NCBI GenBank assembly: GCA_945833835.1 | Contig: CAMAFR010000009.1 | Location: 1 to 64,000 of the forward strand | Direction of reading: 5' to 3' | Source of the DNA: an uncultured Bacteroides sp. | Lineage (GTDB): Bacteria > Bacteroidota > Bacteroidia > Bacteroidales > Bacteroidaceae | Length of the DNA stretch: 64,000 nt | Part shown: one piece after another, positions 25,108-33,574 of the stretch | How positions within the stretch are numbered: the first letter of the stretch is position 1 | Layout of the letters: each line of letters starts with the position of its first letter | Program-made: the position numbers and the translations under genes | Notes under the pieces: generated by a model | The model's database searches: none | What the model was told of the DNA's origin: nothing | The model's input: the letters and a program-made list of their open reading frames with translations, nothing else

Positions 25108-26535
25108 ATGAAAAGCGACCTGCTTCTCCTCGCCGTCCTGCTGCTGTCGTGCTGTTTCGTACCTGCATCGGCACAGCAGATCCAGGTGTCTGATTTCTGC
25201 CGGCTCAAACGCCCCCTGTGGAAACGCAAGCTCGTGCCGGTGGACAAGCAGCTGGCTACCGTCGACTTCCTGACAGCGGAAAAAGACTTCCAGTTCCTGG
25301 CCAACGGCAAGACAGAAATCCAAGCGGAAGAAGGAGAAGGGACACTGACCCTCCGGATGCCGGACAGAACCGCTTTTGTACGGATAGATCATGCCGAGTA
25401 TGGGACGCTGATCTGGAAGCCCGAGGGCGGACAGTTGCGGAAGAAACGCCGCTACCAAGCCCGGTTGTGGGTGTGGGACCCGACCAAAGAATACAAGCCC
25501 CGCCAACAATGGGTCGTCTTCAAGGTTTCGCCCCCGGAAGCCCTCATCGAAATCGACTCACTGGTGCGCACCGTCCGTACGGGAGAAACACAATTACAGT
25601 TACCCCTCGGGAAACACCCCTACCGGATAGAGGCTCCGTTTCATGAGGCGGCTGAAGGGGAAGTGGAGCTGACCGACTCGGCCAGAGCGGTCAAGGTGAT
25701 CCGACTGCAACCGTTCTACTCGTATCTGGCGGTCTACACCGACCTCCCTACCGCCGACATCTTCATTGATGACGCATGGGCGGGACAAGGGCAGGCCACC
25801 AGCCGGCGGCTGACAGCAGGACTTCACCGGGTGACCGTCGCCGAAGGCCTGACCTGCCGGTACGACAGCCTCATCCGGCTGCATCCTGCCGACAAGCAAG
25901 TGATACGGCTCAGGGGACAGGAGCTGCAGCCACGCCAATGGCACAGACAGCCATCGGCGGCACGAGCCGCAGGCCTCTCTACCACGGATGCCAACGGAAC
26001 CGCCACAGAACAAGGCTACGCCGCCCGCAAAAGGAAACGGAAACAGACGGCAGACAGCAGTCCGGCCGATGGGCTGACGGTCACAGCCCCGCAGCCCCGC
26101 GACACAACCACCGTGGCCGTCAGCATCACCGCCCCCGACGAGCGGACCGAAATCTGGATTGACCGCGAACGCTACGGCACCGGGAAGTGGGAAGGAAGGC
26201 TGGGCGTAGGATTCCATACCGTGCACAGCTGCCAGGACAGCATCGAATCGGCCCCGAACATGATCTGGCTGGAAGCCGACATGCCGGTCGAACTGACGCT
26301 CCCCACCCCCCACGCGGCACTGGGCGCACTCAATGTCCACAGCAATGTGGCAGGGGCGGAGATTGAAATCGACGGCATCCCGCAAGGTGTCACTCCCAGC
26401 ATCCTCCTCCGGCTGCCGGCCCATCGGCCCTTACAGGTAACGCTGCACAAAGCGGGCTACAAACCCTATAAGACACAGGTCATCCTGCGCCCCAACGAGG
26501 CCACCGACTTGTCTGTGAAATTAAAGAAAAAGTAA
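25108..26535 (+). CDS. Exported PEGA-repeat protein of the T6SS operon
   Basis: This 475-residue protein starts with a cleavable signal peptide (MKSDLLLLAVLLLSCCFVPASAQ). The mature part contains at least three PEGA-like beta-sandwich modules: about 135-190 (VFKVSPPEALIEIDS), 205-270 (YTDLPTADIFIDDAWAGQ) and 410-475 (VHSNVAGAEIEIDGIPQGV...). A Lys/Arg-rich linker lies near 310. A fourth, degenerate module lies near 330-400 (VSITAPDERTEIWIDRE). PEGA domains are found in surface and periplasmic proteins. It begins 6 nt after the PAAR-like gene, so a periplasmic role in guiding or anchoring the apparatus is plausible but unproven. Confidence 0.75.
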   Translation: MKSDLLLLAVLLLSCCFVPASAQQIQVSDFCRLKRPLWKRKLVPVDKQLATVDFLTAEKDFQFLANGKTEIQAEEGEGTLTLRMPDRTAFVRIDHAEYGTLIWKPEGGQLRKKRRYQARLWVWDPTKEYKPRQQWVVFKVSPPEALIEIDSLVRTVRTGETQLQLPLGKHPYRIEAPFHEAAEGEVELTDSARAVKVIRLQPFYSYLAVYTDLPTADIFIDDAWAGQGQATSRRLTAGLHRVTVAEGLTCRYDSLIRLHPADKQVIRLRGQELQPRQWHRQPSAARAAGLSTTDANGTATEQGYAARKRKRKQTADSSPADGLTVTAPQPRDTTTVAVSITAPDERTEIWIDRERYGTGKWEGRLGVGFHTVHSCQDSIESAPNMIWLEADMPVELTLPTPHAALGALNVHSNVAGAEIEIDGIPQGVTPSILLRLPAHRPLQVTLHKAGYKPYKTQVILRPNEATDLSVKLKKK

Positions 26536-26556
26536 TTCGTAAGATTCAATGCCAAT

Positions 26557-27264
26557 ATGAGAATCAACATCATTCAACTGCTGGACCAATGCGAGAAGCG
26601 CATGGGCGGATATGTAGCCCTCGAACACTATCGCTACCTGAATATCTGCACCAAGGCAGAACCGGCCTCCCTGGTAGCCGTTGAAATAGCCATCGGCGAC
26701 AGTGTCCTCAAATTAGAGGATGTCTGCGATGTCACCATTTCCGCGCCCGACCGGTTCGAGCTCTTCCCCGACAACATGGGACTGATTCCCCAAATCACGC
26801 TGGCCATCCAGAAAGAACATCCCGAGTTCGACATCGACACCCAGCCTGTCGATGAGAACGACCCCGACGGCGACCGGAAGATTCTCCTCGTCATGCCCGT
26901 CGTCAACAAAGACCGTTACGATGCCTGCATGCAGCTCATTGACGCCTTCCATACCGACTGCCGGACACATTTGGACAAGGAGTATGCCTCGCTGCAGAAA
27001 AAGATGCTGGCCGAGCTGCAAGGCACCCCGCCCAGCATCGCAGACGAAGCCACCCAAGAGCTGAAGCGGAAATATGAATGGCACCTGGACTTAAGCCGTC
27101 AGGCCACCGAAGAGAAACAAAAGGAAGTGGAGGACGCTTACCAACGCTACCTGACCGAGGCCGCTGCCCAGGAACAGTTCCGAGAGGAACAAGACGCGGC
27201 ACGGGGTGACGATGCCGGCACCTTCCTCCAGATGGAGACAGCCCCCGATGACCACAACGAGTGA
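26557..27264 (+). CDS. Ribosome-recycling-factor (RRF)-like protein in the T6SS/ubiquitin-like operon
   Basis: The 235-residue protein aligns over most of its length with RRF as I remember it. R15-M16 match the family RM, and I30-x-T32 match the KIRTG region. The stretch KLEDVCDVTISAPDRFELFP aligns without gaps to RRF PLRQVANVTVEDARTLAITP and is followed by IPQITLAI for IPAIEKAI. MPVVNKDRYD matches LPPLTEERRKD. After about residue 125 it continues as a long charged helix, with an acidic, Gln-rich tail (about 190-235). The basic 'VRNVRRDAN' stretch of true RRF is poorly kept, which speaks against ordinary ribosome recycling. It overlaps the E1-like gene by 17 nt, so its partner is probably the conjugation machinery. 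Confidence 0.65.
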   Translation: MRINIIQLLDQCEKRMGGYVALEHYRYLNICTKAEPASLVAVEIAIGDSVLKLEDVCDVTISAPDRFELFPDNMGLIPQITLAIQKEHPEFDIDTQPVDENDPDGDRKILLVMPVVNKDRYDACMQLIDAFHTDCRTHLDKEYASLQKKMLAELQGTPPSIADEATQELKRKYEWHLDLSRQATEEKQKEVEDAYQRYLTEAAAQEQFREEQDAARGDDAGTFLQMETAPDDHNE

Positions 27265-28444
27265 GGTGCTGCTGCCGGCCGGCGAAGGTTTGTCGTGGTT
27301 GCGGCAAACCTCCGTAGACCAAGCACGGGTGCTCGTGGCAGGTTGCGGCGCACTGGGCAACGAAGTGTTGAAGAACCTGGTGCTCAGCGGCATCCGGCAC
27401 ATCGTCGTGATTGACTTCGACCGGGTGGAGCCCTCCAACCTCACCCGCTCCATCCTCTTCCGGCAGCAGGATGCCGCCCTCCGCCGGCTGAAGGTGGAGA
27501 CGGTGGCCGAACGGCTACGGCAAATCAACCCCGCCCTCCAACTGCTGCCCCTCTACGGCGATGTGGCCCACGACGTGGGATTGGGACTGTTGCGGCGCAT
27601 GGATGTCGCCATCGGCTGTGTGGACAACCGGCTGGCCCGCTATGCGCTGAACCGTTTGTGCATGCGTGCCGGCATTCCCTGGGTCGACGGCGGCATCAGC
27701 CGTCTGGAAGGCACCGCACGGGTCTTCCGTCCGGGCGAGAACTGCTATGCCTGCAACCTCGGCCCTGAAGGGCTGAACGACCTGGCCCGGCGGATGCCAT
27801 GTGCGGGCACCATCCGCCGGAACGAAACGGCCCACCGGGCTCCGACCACTTCGCTGATAGCTTCCATCATCGGGGCCGTACAAGTGCAGGAGGCCCTCAA
27901 GCTGCTCCAGCCGGACACGCTCGCCTCGGGCGAGACCGTTTCGTTGTGCGGCAAAATGTTCCATTACGACGGACAATACCTCACCACCCGGCTGGTGGAG
28001 TTCCGGGCGTATGATGACGAATGCCCCGTACACGAACCGTGGTGGCCCGTACAACCCTCTTCCATCACCCCCGCGACCTCCATCGGCGAGGCCTTGCGCC
28101 TGCTCGGCCAGCAACTGGGAACAACAGACCTCTCCCTGCTGCTGGACGACGACTGTTTTGTGGACGGTGTCGAACGGATGACCGATGGGAGATACATCCC
28201 CCTGCAACTGCCGGGACGCGAGGTGGCGGCGTTCATTGACCGGCATCCGGACCTGCGCGGCACTCCCTTGCAAGCCCTGCGCCAACACGAATACCACCGC
28301 ATCGACCGCCAATTCCCGTATCCGGCATTGACACTGGCCCGGTTAGGCATTCCGCCGGGCGACGTCCTGCATATCACCGACAACCGGCGGGAATGGTTCG
28401 TTGAGATGGATATGACAGACTACACAGCTTTCTGCACCCGATGA
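27248..28444 (+). CDS. ThiF/MoeB/E1-like adenylating enzyme (ubiquitin-activating type)
   Basis: This 398-residue enzyme has a Rossmann ATP-binding motif (VLVAGCGALGNEV, 28-40), acidic D56/D58 (IDFDRVEPSNL), Arg finger R67, K82 and the Mg-binding D126 (GCVDNRLAR). Zinc ligands are C166 and C169 (NCYACNLG), probably with C259 and H262 (ECPVHE). C185 in MPCAGTIRRNE lies where E1 enzymes keep the thioester cysteine. Residues about 270-398 form an extra domain ending TLARLGIPPGDVLHIT, perhaps an E2- or Ubl-binding domain. It should adenylate the C-terminal Gly of the Ubl encoded at 32643. ATG 27248 is preferred to an earlier in-frame ATG because of the 17-nt overlap. MoeB or ThiF of cofactor synthesis is unlikely: no cofactor genes adjoin. 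Confidence 0.88.
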   Translation: MTTTSEVLLPAGEGLSWLRQTSVDQARVLVAGCGALGNEVLKNLVLSGIRHIVVIDFDRVEPSNLTRSILFRQQDAALRRLKVETVAERLRQINPALQLLPLYGDVAHDVGLGLLRRMDVAIGCVDNRLARYALNRLCMRAGIPWVDGGISRLEGTARVFRPGENCYACNLGPEGLNDLARRMPCAGTIRRNETAHRAPTTSLIASIIGAVQVQEALKLLQPDTLASGETVSLCGKMFHYDGQYLTTRLVEFRAYDDECPVHEPWWPVQPSSITPATSIGEALRLLGQQLGTTDLSLLLDDDCFVDGVERMTDGRYIPLQLPGREVAAFIDRHPDLRGTPLQALRQHEYHRIDRQFPYPALTLARLGIPPGDVLHITDNRREWFVEMDMTDYTAFCTR

Positions 28445-28496
28445 CAGCGGGAGGCGGAAAGCCGGATTGCTTCACACCAAGTACTGAGACACACCC

Positions 28497-29279
28497 ATGA
28501 ATTACTGGAACGAACTGCTCCGCCATGCACGGGCAGAAATGCTGCTGACCTATCTCTATCCGGGCACCGAACAGCAATGGACCGCCCGACACGAAGGCAA
28601 TTTCAGCCGCAACTATGCGGCAGACCTCCTTTCGCTCGACCCCGAACAGCTGCAGGTCAGCCTGTCACGGGACGGGCTACTCAAGCTGCTGCCACAAGGA
28701 CTGATAAGCCCCGAACACGAACTGCAAGACAAGGACGCCCAAGAACGGCAAGAGGAAATGCTGCGGCGCAAGCAGTTGCTGGAAGACACTTTCCTGCCGT
28801 TCGACACCCTCCTGTTCCGCGAACGGCTGGCCGTGGAGAAAGAGGCCGCCGACATCCTGCATGAGCGCGACGCCTACGTCCTGCGGCACTATTACGGGTA
28901 TGACATCGAAACGGAACAGAGTCCTTACGTGCGCCAGCTGGCCCGGCTGCTGTTCCAGGTACGTTACCGGCGTGGCGACCTGTCCTACATCCGGCGGATG
29001 CTCGAACAGGTACTGGGGCATCCCGTCCGGTTGGTCACCGGGCGGCACAGCCATACCGACACCACCCGTCGCTGGGTACCCCTCATCCGGATGGAAGTGG
29101 AGATGAAACACCTGTCACAGGAAGCCTACCTCCGCCAGTGCGAGGAGTTGCAGCCTGTCGGCGCATTCATCCGCGAATGGTTCATCCCCTTCGAGGCCGA
29201 ATTCCAATTGGAAATACACCAGCCGCCCACTCCCGACGGAGTACAGCTGCTGGACTATGATACTGTGTTAAACACCTAA
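28497..29279 (+). CDS. tssG: T6SS baseplate protein TssG-like
   Basis: The 260-residue protein contains the TssG-like segment LARLLFQVRYRRGDLSYIRRMLEQVLGHPVRL, followed by strands and VGAFIREWFIPFEAEFQLEI. TssG with TssF, TssE and TssK forms the wedge of the cytoplasmic baseplate. Sequence similarity is moderate; its place between the E1-like gene and tssK-tssE-tssF supports the assignment. Confidence 0.7.
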   Translation: MNYWNELLRHARAEMLLTYLYPGTEQQWTARHEGNFSRNYAADLLSLDPEQLQVSLSRDGLLKLLPQGLISPEHELQDKDAQERQEEMLRRKQLLEDTFLPFDTLLFRERLAVEKEAADILHERDAYVLRHYYGYDIETEQSPYVRQLARLLFQVRYRRGDLSYIRRMLEQVLGHPVRLVTGRHSHTDTTRRWVPLIRMEVEMKHLSQEAYLRQCEELQPVGAFIREWFIPFEAEFQLEIHQPPTPDGVQLLDYDTVLNT

Positions 29280-29296
29280 TCAGCTTTCTCGAAACA

Positions 29297-30433
29297 ATGG
29301 ATATAAACGCTAAAATAAACTGGAAGCCCGGCATGGCACTGACCAGCCGGACGTTCAGACACATGGACGGGGATATGGACTTCCGTCTGCAACTGATGGC
29401 CCACATCGCCGCCGGCAACCGTTACGGACGGATTCCCAACACCCCCTTCTCATGCACGGGTCGCTTTGTGAAGAACACGTTCGAGGTGGACCACCTGAGC
29501 TGTATGGCCCTGCTCCCTTCGGGCCGCATCCTACACATAGACGAACGGGTGACGGTCAACATCCCCATCCTCTACGGAGAAGAATATTTCCTCGTGGCCG
29601 GTTTCTCGGGCCATACGGTGACCTTCGAGGCCGATGAGATTCCGTATGTACGTCCGGAATACGAGTTCCGGCTTTGCGAAGCGGCCGAAGTGGAGGCACA
29701 AGATGTCATGCCGCTGGTCCGCTTCACCGCCCACGAGGGCATCCTGGCCCCCGACAACAACTATCTTCCCCCCTGCTTAGTACTCAGTGACGAGCCCCGC
29801 CTGAACGAGCTGCGGAAACAGGTGGAAGACCGGCTGGAGGCCGTCGCCACCCATCCGCATCTGGCCAACGAAGAGGCCCGGCAGTCGCTGCTGCACCTCC
29901 TGTTCCGCCTGAAAGCCTTCCCGGTGGGCAACATGGTCGAAGAGCTGGTCCGCCTGACCCAGGAAGTGGCCTACGCCGTCGACTTCCACATCTGCCGCCC
30001 GCTCAATGGCAGCACCACCGCCATTCCGCAACCCGCCGCCTACGACCTCCGCCAGTGGTTCCAATGGCTGGACAGCTTCTTCAAGGGCATGACCACCCTG
30101 CTGGACAAGAACCCGCCCGAAGACACCACCATCGATTATGACACCCTCCTGGCCCAAGCCAAGGCGGAACTGTACGACCAACTGCGTGCCGAGCTCTTCG
30201 GCACCAGCATTGAGGAACTCCGCAAGCAGCTGCACAGCAAACTGGAAAAGGATCTGAAAGAACTCCTGATGCGCTACATCAACGGCTCGCTGAAAGGACA
30301 ATTACAAGAGGCGCTGGCCGAGCGCCTGTCGTCCGAACTGTTCGAGAAGCTGTATGTCGCCTTGTTCGATCCGCTGTTCAACGCCCTGTATGTACCCGAA
30401 CCGGAAGAGAAAGAATTTGTACCCCTGATATGA
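29297..30433 (+). CDS. tssK: T6SS baseplate protein TssK
   Basis: This 378-residue protein carries the family's N-terminal motif NWKPGMALTSRTFRHMD (compare W-x-x-G-M-x-L-x-x-x-x-F), a beta-shoulder region, and helical segments. TssK links baseplate and membrane complex. The long C-terminal helical region (about 280-360, AKAELYDQLRAELFGTSIEELRKQL) may be the surface that contacts this system's unusual membrane partners. Its last 4 nt overlap the start of tssE (ATGA). Confidence 0.85.
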   Translation: MDINAKINWKPGMALTSRTFRHMDGDMDFRLQLMAHIAAGNRYGRIPNTPFSCTGRFVKNTFEVDHLSCMALLPSGRILHIDERVTVNIPILYGEEYFLVAGFSGHTVTFEADEIPYVRPEYEFRLCEAAEVEAQDVMPLVRFTAHEGILAPDNNYLPPCLVLSDEPRLNELRKQVEDRLEAVATHPHLANEEARQSLLHLLFRLKAFPVGNMVEELVRLTQEVAYAVDFHICRPLNGSTTAIPQPAAYDLRQWFQWLDSFFKGMTTLLDKNPPEDTTIDYDTLLAQAKAELYDQLRAELFGTSIEELRKQLHSKLEKDLKELLMRYINGSLKGQLQEALAERLSSELFEKLYVALFDPLFNALYVPEPEEKEFVPLI

Positions 30434-30888
30434 AGACGCTATCTTTACCGCTCGATGTGAAAAACGGACGGCTGCTCCGGGCCGCCACTCCCCGCCAGGC
30501 CGTCGACCAGTTTCTCCGTCTGTTGCTTGACACCCCTCAGAACGGGTGTATCGCCGACAGGGACTTCGGCTTCATCCTCAACAACCTGCGTTTCGAGCTG
30601 TTCAACGAACACGAAGGGGTGGTGTACAATTCTGTCACCCAAGAAGACGACCTGTCGAAAGAAGCCGGGCTCTATGACAAAAAGATATCCGGGTCCTCGC
30701 GCAACCTCAACACGTTTGCAGCCGAGCTGAAACAGGCCGTCGAACGTTATGAGAAACGGCTGACCGATGTGGCGGCCACCATGACCTATATCCGCGAAGA
30801 GCGGACCATCTACATCAACGTGAAGGGCAGACTCTTGCCAGACCTCACCAACTACTCGTTCACCACCACTCTAAAAGTATGGAACTGA
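30430..30888 (+). CDS. tssE: T6SS baseplate protein TssE (gp25-like)
   Basis: The 152-residue gp25-like protein has the short pattern of this family: NGCIADRDFGFILNNLRFELF (early part), VERYEKRLTDVAATMTYIREERTIYINVKGRLL (conserved beta-alpha core). TssE starts sheath polymerisation at the baseplate. It overlaps tssK by 4 nt and ends 1 nt before tssF. Confidence 0.88.
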   Translation: MKTLSLPLDVKNGRLLRAATPRQAVDQFLRLLLDTPQNGCIADRDFGFILNNLRFELFNEHEGVVYNSVTQEDDLSKEAGLYDKKISGSSRNLNTFAAELKQAVERYEKRLTDVAATMTYIREERTIYINVKGRLLPDLTNYSFTTTLKVWN

Positions 30889-30889
30889 C

Positions 30890-32587
30890 ATGAAACAAAC
30901 AATATTCGAAACGCGGCAGAAAGCCGACGAACTGATGAAACAGGCCATCGCCATCTGGAAGCAAAGCAACCGCGACGACGAGCTGGAGGGGCTGGAGAAC
31001 GACCCCGTCTTCGGACTGCTGCTCACCGCCTTTGCCCACCAGGCACTGCAGATGGAAAACGAACTGGAACACCTGCGCGAGGAGCTGTTGCGCCATTACG
31101 CCGAACTGCAGACCCCCTTCGAGGCCCTCCATGCCATCCCGGCGACAGCCGTCGTGAGCACCGCCTTACAGGGCAACGCCCCCTCGCTATGGATAGAGGC
31201 CGAGTCGTCCTTCCAGCTGAGCGATGCCCAAAAGGGGAGCAGCCTGAACTTCCTGCCCGTGCTCCGCACCCGCGTCATCAACGCCAGCTTCGAGTCGGTC
31301 ACCCGGCTCGACGGCCGCCGCTGGCGGATGAACGTCATCTTCCATGCCCCCGTCAGCAACCTCGAAGGCCTGTGCTTCGGCATCAACAGCCCGGACTACC
31401 GAGAGCTGAAACTCTTCGTAGGAGGCCGCCACGTGCCCCTCGTCACAGCGGCCGACCTGAACGACCTGCCGCTGACACGCTGCTTCTCTGCCGACATACA
31501 GACAGAAAACGGCACTCCCACCTATCAGGCCGCCGCAGCCTGCTTCGACCTGTTCGCCCGCCAGTCGTTGCGGCTGTACTACATTAAAGACTGCCCGCTC
31601 CTGAACAGCACCCGCAAAACCGAGTTCGTCTTGCAGTTCGAGGGCATCACCGACAAATTCGTTTTCGACAAGGAGCATTTCTTCCTCAACACCGTCCTGC
31701 TGGCCAATGCCAAACTGCACAGCGTCAACCTGACCAGTGCCGATCCGATACAACGCATCTGCGGCCTCTCCGAGAACAACGAGGAAGAACAATACCTGCA
31801 CCTGCTGCCCCGACGGAGCGAACAACTCTACCGTACCGCCGAAATAGAAGTGCGGCGCATCCAGACCGACCGCTTCTCCCTTGCCTCACTCACCCGCCTG
31901 TTGGCACTCATCATCAACAAATATGACACCGACCCGGCACCGTTCATGACCATGAAGGTGCGCTCCATCGAAAAGACCGTGCGGGACTTGCGCCAGATAC
32001 TGGGCAGCCTGCTCGAAAACATCCTCAAGAATGAAGGCAACGAACAACCCGGTGTCTACCTCCTGCTGCGGCAGACGGACTACAAGAATCCGGCCGGCAT
32101 CGGTGTCGAAGTAGAATACCTGACGACCGACGGGGCACGCGCCAACCCGCTGCTGGAGAAGAACCTTTCGTTCAGCGTACCGATGGGACTCGACTATGCC
32201 CGCACCCAATGTGTCTCCCAACCGGTGCCGGGCATCGATGAACTGCGCGGCGAAACGGCCAAAGCGCTTTTCGCACGCTATCACCTGGCCAGCAACGACC
32301 GCATCGTCACACCGGCCGACATCAAGCTGTTCTGCCAAAAAGAGCTCATGGCCCGCTATGCCATCGAGCCTTCGATGATTGCCTCCATCAGCACCGGACA
32401 CCGGCCGCAGATGGACCACCCACAAGCCGGTTATGAAATCGTGGTCCACATCCGGCTGAACGAAAACGAACGCCTGCGGAAAGGCTTCTCGCCCCATATC
32501 CCACAGGCCGAAATCATCCTTCAGAAAATGATAGAAGTACGCAGTACGCAGATTTACCCGATACACGTGAGCATCACCTTCAGTTAA
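30890..32587 (+). CDS. tssF: T6SS baseplate protein TssF
   Basis: This 565-residue protein has an N-terminal helical part (ENDPVFGLLLTAFAHQALQMENELEHLREELL) and later family landmarks (LNFLPVLRTRVINASFESVTRL, PADIKLFCQKELMARYAIEPSM, NPLLEKNLSFSVPMGLDYA). TssF is the largest wedge subunit. Its place directly after tssE and before the Ubl gene puts the conjugation module inside the baseplate gene cluster. Confidence 0.88.
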   Translation: MKQTIFETRQKADELMKQAIAIWKQSNRDDELEGLENDPVFGLLLTAFAHQALQMENELEHLREELLRHYAELQTPFEALHAIPATAVVSTALQGNAPSLWIEAESSFQLSDAQKGSSLNFLPVLRTRVINASFESVTRLDGRRWRMNVIFHAPVSNLEGLCFGINSPDYRELKLFVGGRHVPLVTAADLNDLPLTRCFSADIQTENGTPTYQAAAACFDLFARQSLRLYYIKDCPLLNSTRKTEFVLQFEGITDKFVFDKEHFFLNTVLLANAKLHSVNLTSADPIQRICGLSENNEEEQYLHLLPRRSEQLYRTAEIEVRRIQTDRFSLASLTRLLALIINKYDTDPAPFMTMKVRSIEKTVRDLRQILGSLLENILKNEGNEQPGVYLLLRQTDYKNPAGIGVEVEYLTTDGARANPLLEKNLSFSVPMGLDYARTQCVSQPVPGIDELRGETAKALFARYHLASNDRIVTPADIKLFCQKELMARYAIEPSMIASISTGHRPQMDHPQAGYEIVVHIRLNENERLRKGFSPHIPQAEIILQKMIEVRSTQIYPIHVSITFS

Positions 32588-32642
32588 GGCGGAAGCCTCC
32601 CCCCTGAAGGCAGTTGTTCACCCCAATAATTTTTTAACGACT

Positions 32643-32972
32643 ATGGCTGAAACCAATAACGAATTTTTTTTGAACATCATCTACCAGAACAAAAGCGTGA
32701 AATTCCGTGTCATGAACCCGGACGTGCCACTGAGCACCCTGATGTATAACCTGCGCCATGCCACCGGCAAAGACGGACGGCTGATTTTCGACTTCCCGTC
32801 GGTCGATGCCAGCGGAGCGCCGCTCGACTATTTCTTCGGGAAAGAAGACGCCGAATGTCATGAGATACGTGTCCTGCGTCCGCGCATCGGCCACACCGAC
32901 CAGACACTGGCGGACTACAACATACACAGCGACGATACCATCCACCTCATCCCCGACCCGTTCCCGGGATAA
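32643..32972 (+). CDS. Ubiquitin-like protein ending in Gly (candidate T6SS-linked modifier)
   Basis: The 109-residue protein has a beta-grasp order of elements: strands FFLNIIYQ and KSVKFRVM, a helix around STLMYNLRHATG, LIFDFP, then EIRVLRPRIG and the last strand. The stretch TLADYNIHSDDTIHL (88-102) is very like ubiquitin TLSDYNIQKESTLHL. The chain stops at Gly109 after PDPFP, so a free C-terminal glycine is already exposed and no peptidase is needed for maturation. It lies 55 nt after tssF and 22 nt before the E2-like gene, and an E1-like enzyme is encoded upstream. Ubiquitin's R-L-R-G-G tail is not conserved. It is presumably conjugated to other proteins. Confidence 0.88.
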   Translation: MAETNNEFFLNIIYQNKSVKFRVMNPDVPLSTLMYNLRHATGKDGRLIFDFPSVDASGAPLDYFFGKEDAECHEIRVLRPRIGHTDQTLADYNIHSDDTIHLIPDPFPG

Positions 32973-32994
32973 ATACTCTTTATAGCCTTACAAC

Positions 32995-33570
32995 GTGAAT
33001 CCTCCTGCACCCACCTTGAGCGGCAAGAACCGGCGTTTATGGCACGAATGGCAGACCATCGAGGAACGACTGGCCCACCGGACGGACATCCGGTACCGGG
33101 TGGCCGCACGCAATGCCGCCGGAATGCCGGTCGGCTATCTGATAGACTACCACATACGCAGCATCTGCGGCACCGAACACCTCGACAGGCTCAACGAACC
33201 GGGAGTGGCCAATCCTCCGCTGTTTGCCGACCATTTCCTGCTGCGCATCGACCTGCCACCCGGCTATCCCTGCATTGACGCCGCCCCCCAGTTCAGGTTC
33301 CTGTCCGCCGACGAGGTAGGCCACCCCCTGCCCCTGCCCTTCCATCCCAACATCCGTTACTTCGGGGCATTGGCCGGAAGGGTCTGCCTGAACGCCACCG
33401 ATACCTTCACCCCCCTCGCGTGGGGCATAGAACGCATCGCCCTCTACCTGCACTATGCCAGGTATCACGCCCTGCCCACACCTCCTTATCCGGAGGACCG
33501 GCAAGTGGCCGCCTGGGTCCTGCAGCAGGGCGAACCGAACCAATGGATTTATTTCTCCAGCAACTATTAA
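32995..33570 (+). CDS. E2-like ubiquitin-conjugating enzyme (UBC fold)
   Basis: This 191-residue protein matches the E2 core. It has IDLPPGYPCIDAAPQFRFL (strand region with the family's Pro-Gly-Tyr-Pro), F116-H117-P118-N119-I, then GRVCLN with catalytic Cys131, TPLAWGIERIALYL (helix 2) and YPEDRQVAAWV (E2 C-terminal helix). HPN Asn and Cys are separated by 11 residues, about 4 more than in canonical E2s. The start is GTG at 32995; no ATG fits. It follows the Ubl gene by 22 nt. It should take the Ubl thioester from the E1-like protein and hand it to substrates. Confidence 0.88.
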   Translation: MNPPAPTLSGKNRRLWHEWQTIEERLAHRTDIRYRVAARNAAGMPVGYLIDYHIRSICGTEHLDRLNEPGVANPPLFADHFLLRIDLPPGYPCIDAAPQFRFLSADEVGHPLPLPFHPNIRYFGALAGRVCLNATDTFTPLAWGIERIALYLHYARYHALPTPPYPEDRQVAAWVLQQGEPNQWIYFSSNY

Positions 33571-33574
33571 ACCT

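Noticed and set aside
27248..28444. ThiF or MoeB for thiamine or molybdopterin synthesis
   Set aside because: No thi or moa genes are nearby, a Ubl and E2 are, and there is a candidate thioester Cys plus an extra C-terminal domain.
12946..33570. The locus as an extracellular contractile injection system rather than a T6SS
   Set aside because: ClpV, Hcp, TssK, TssF and TssG are present, which are T6SS hallmarks; no tape-measure or tail-fibre-type genes were seen.
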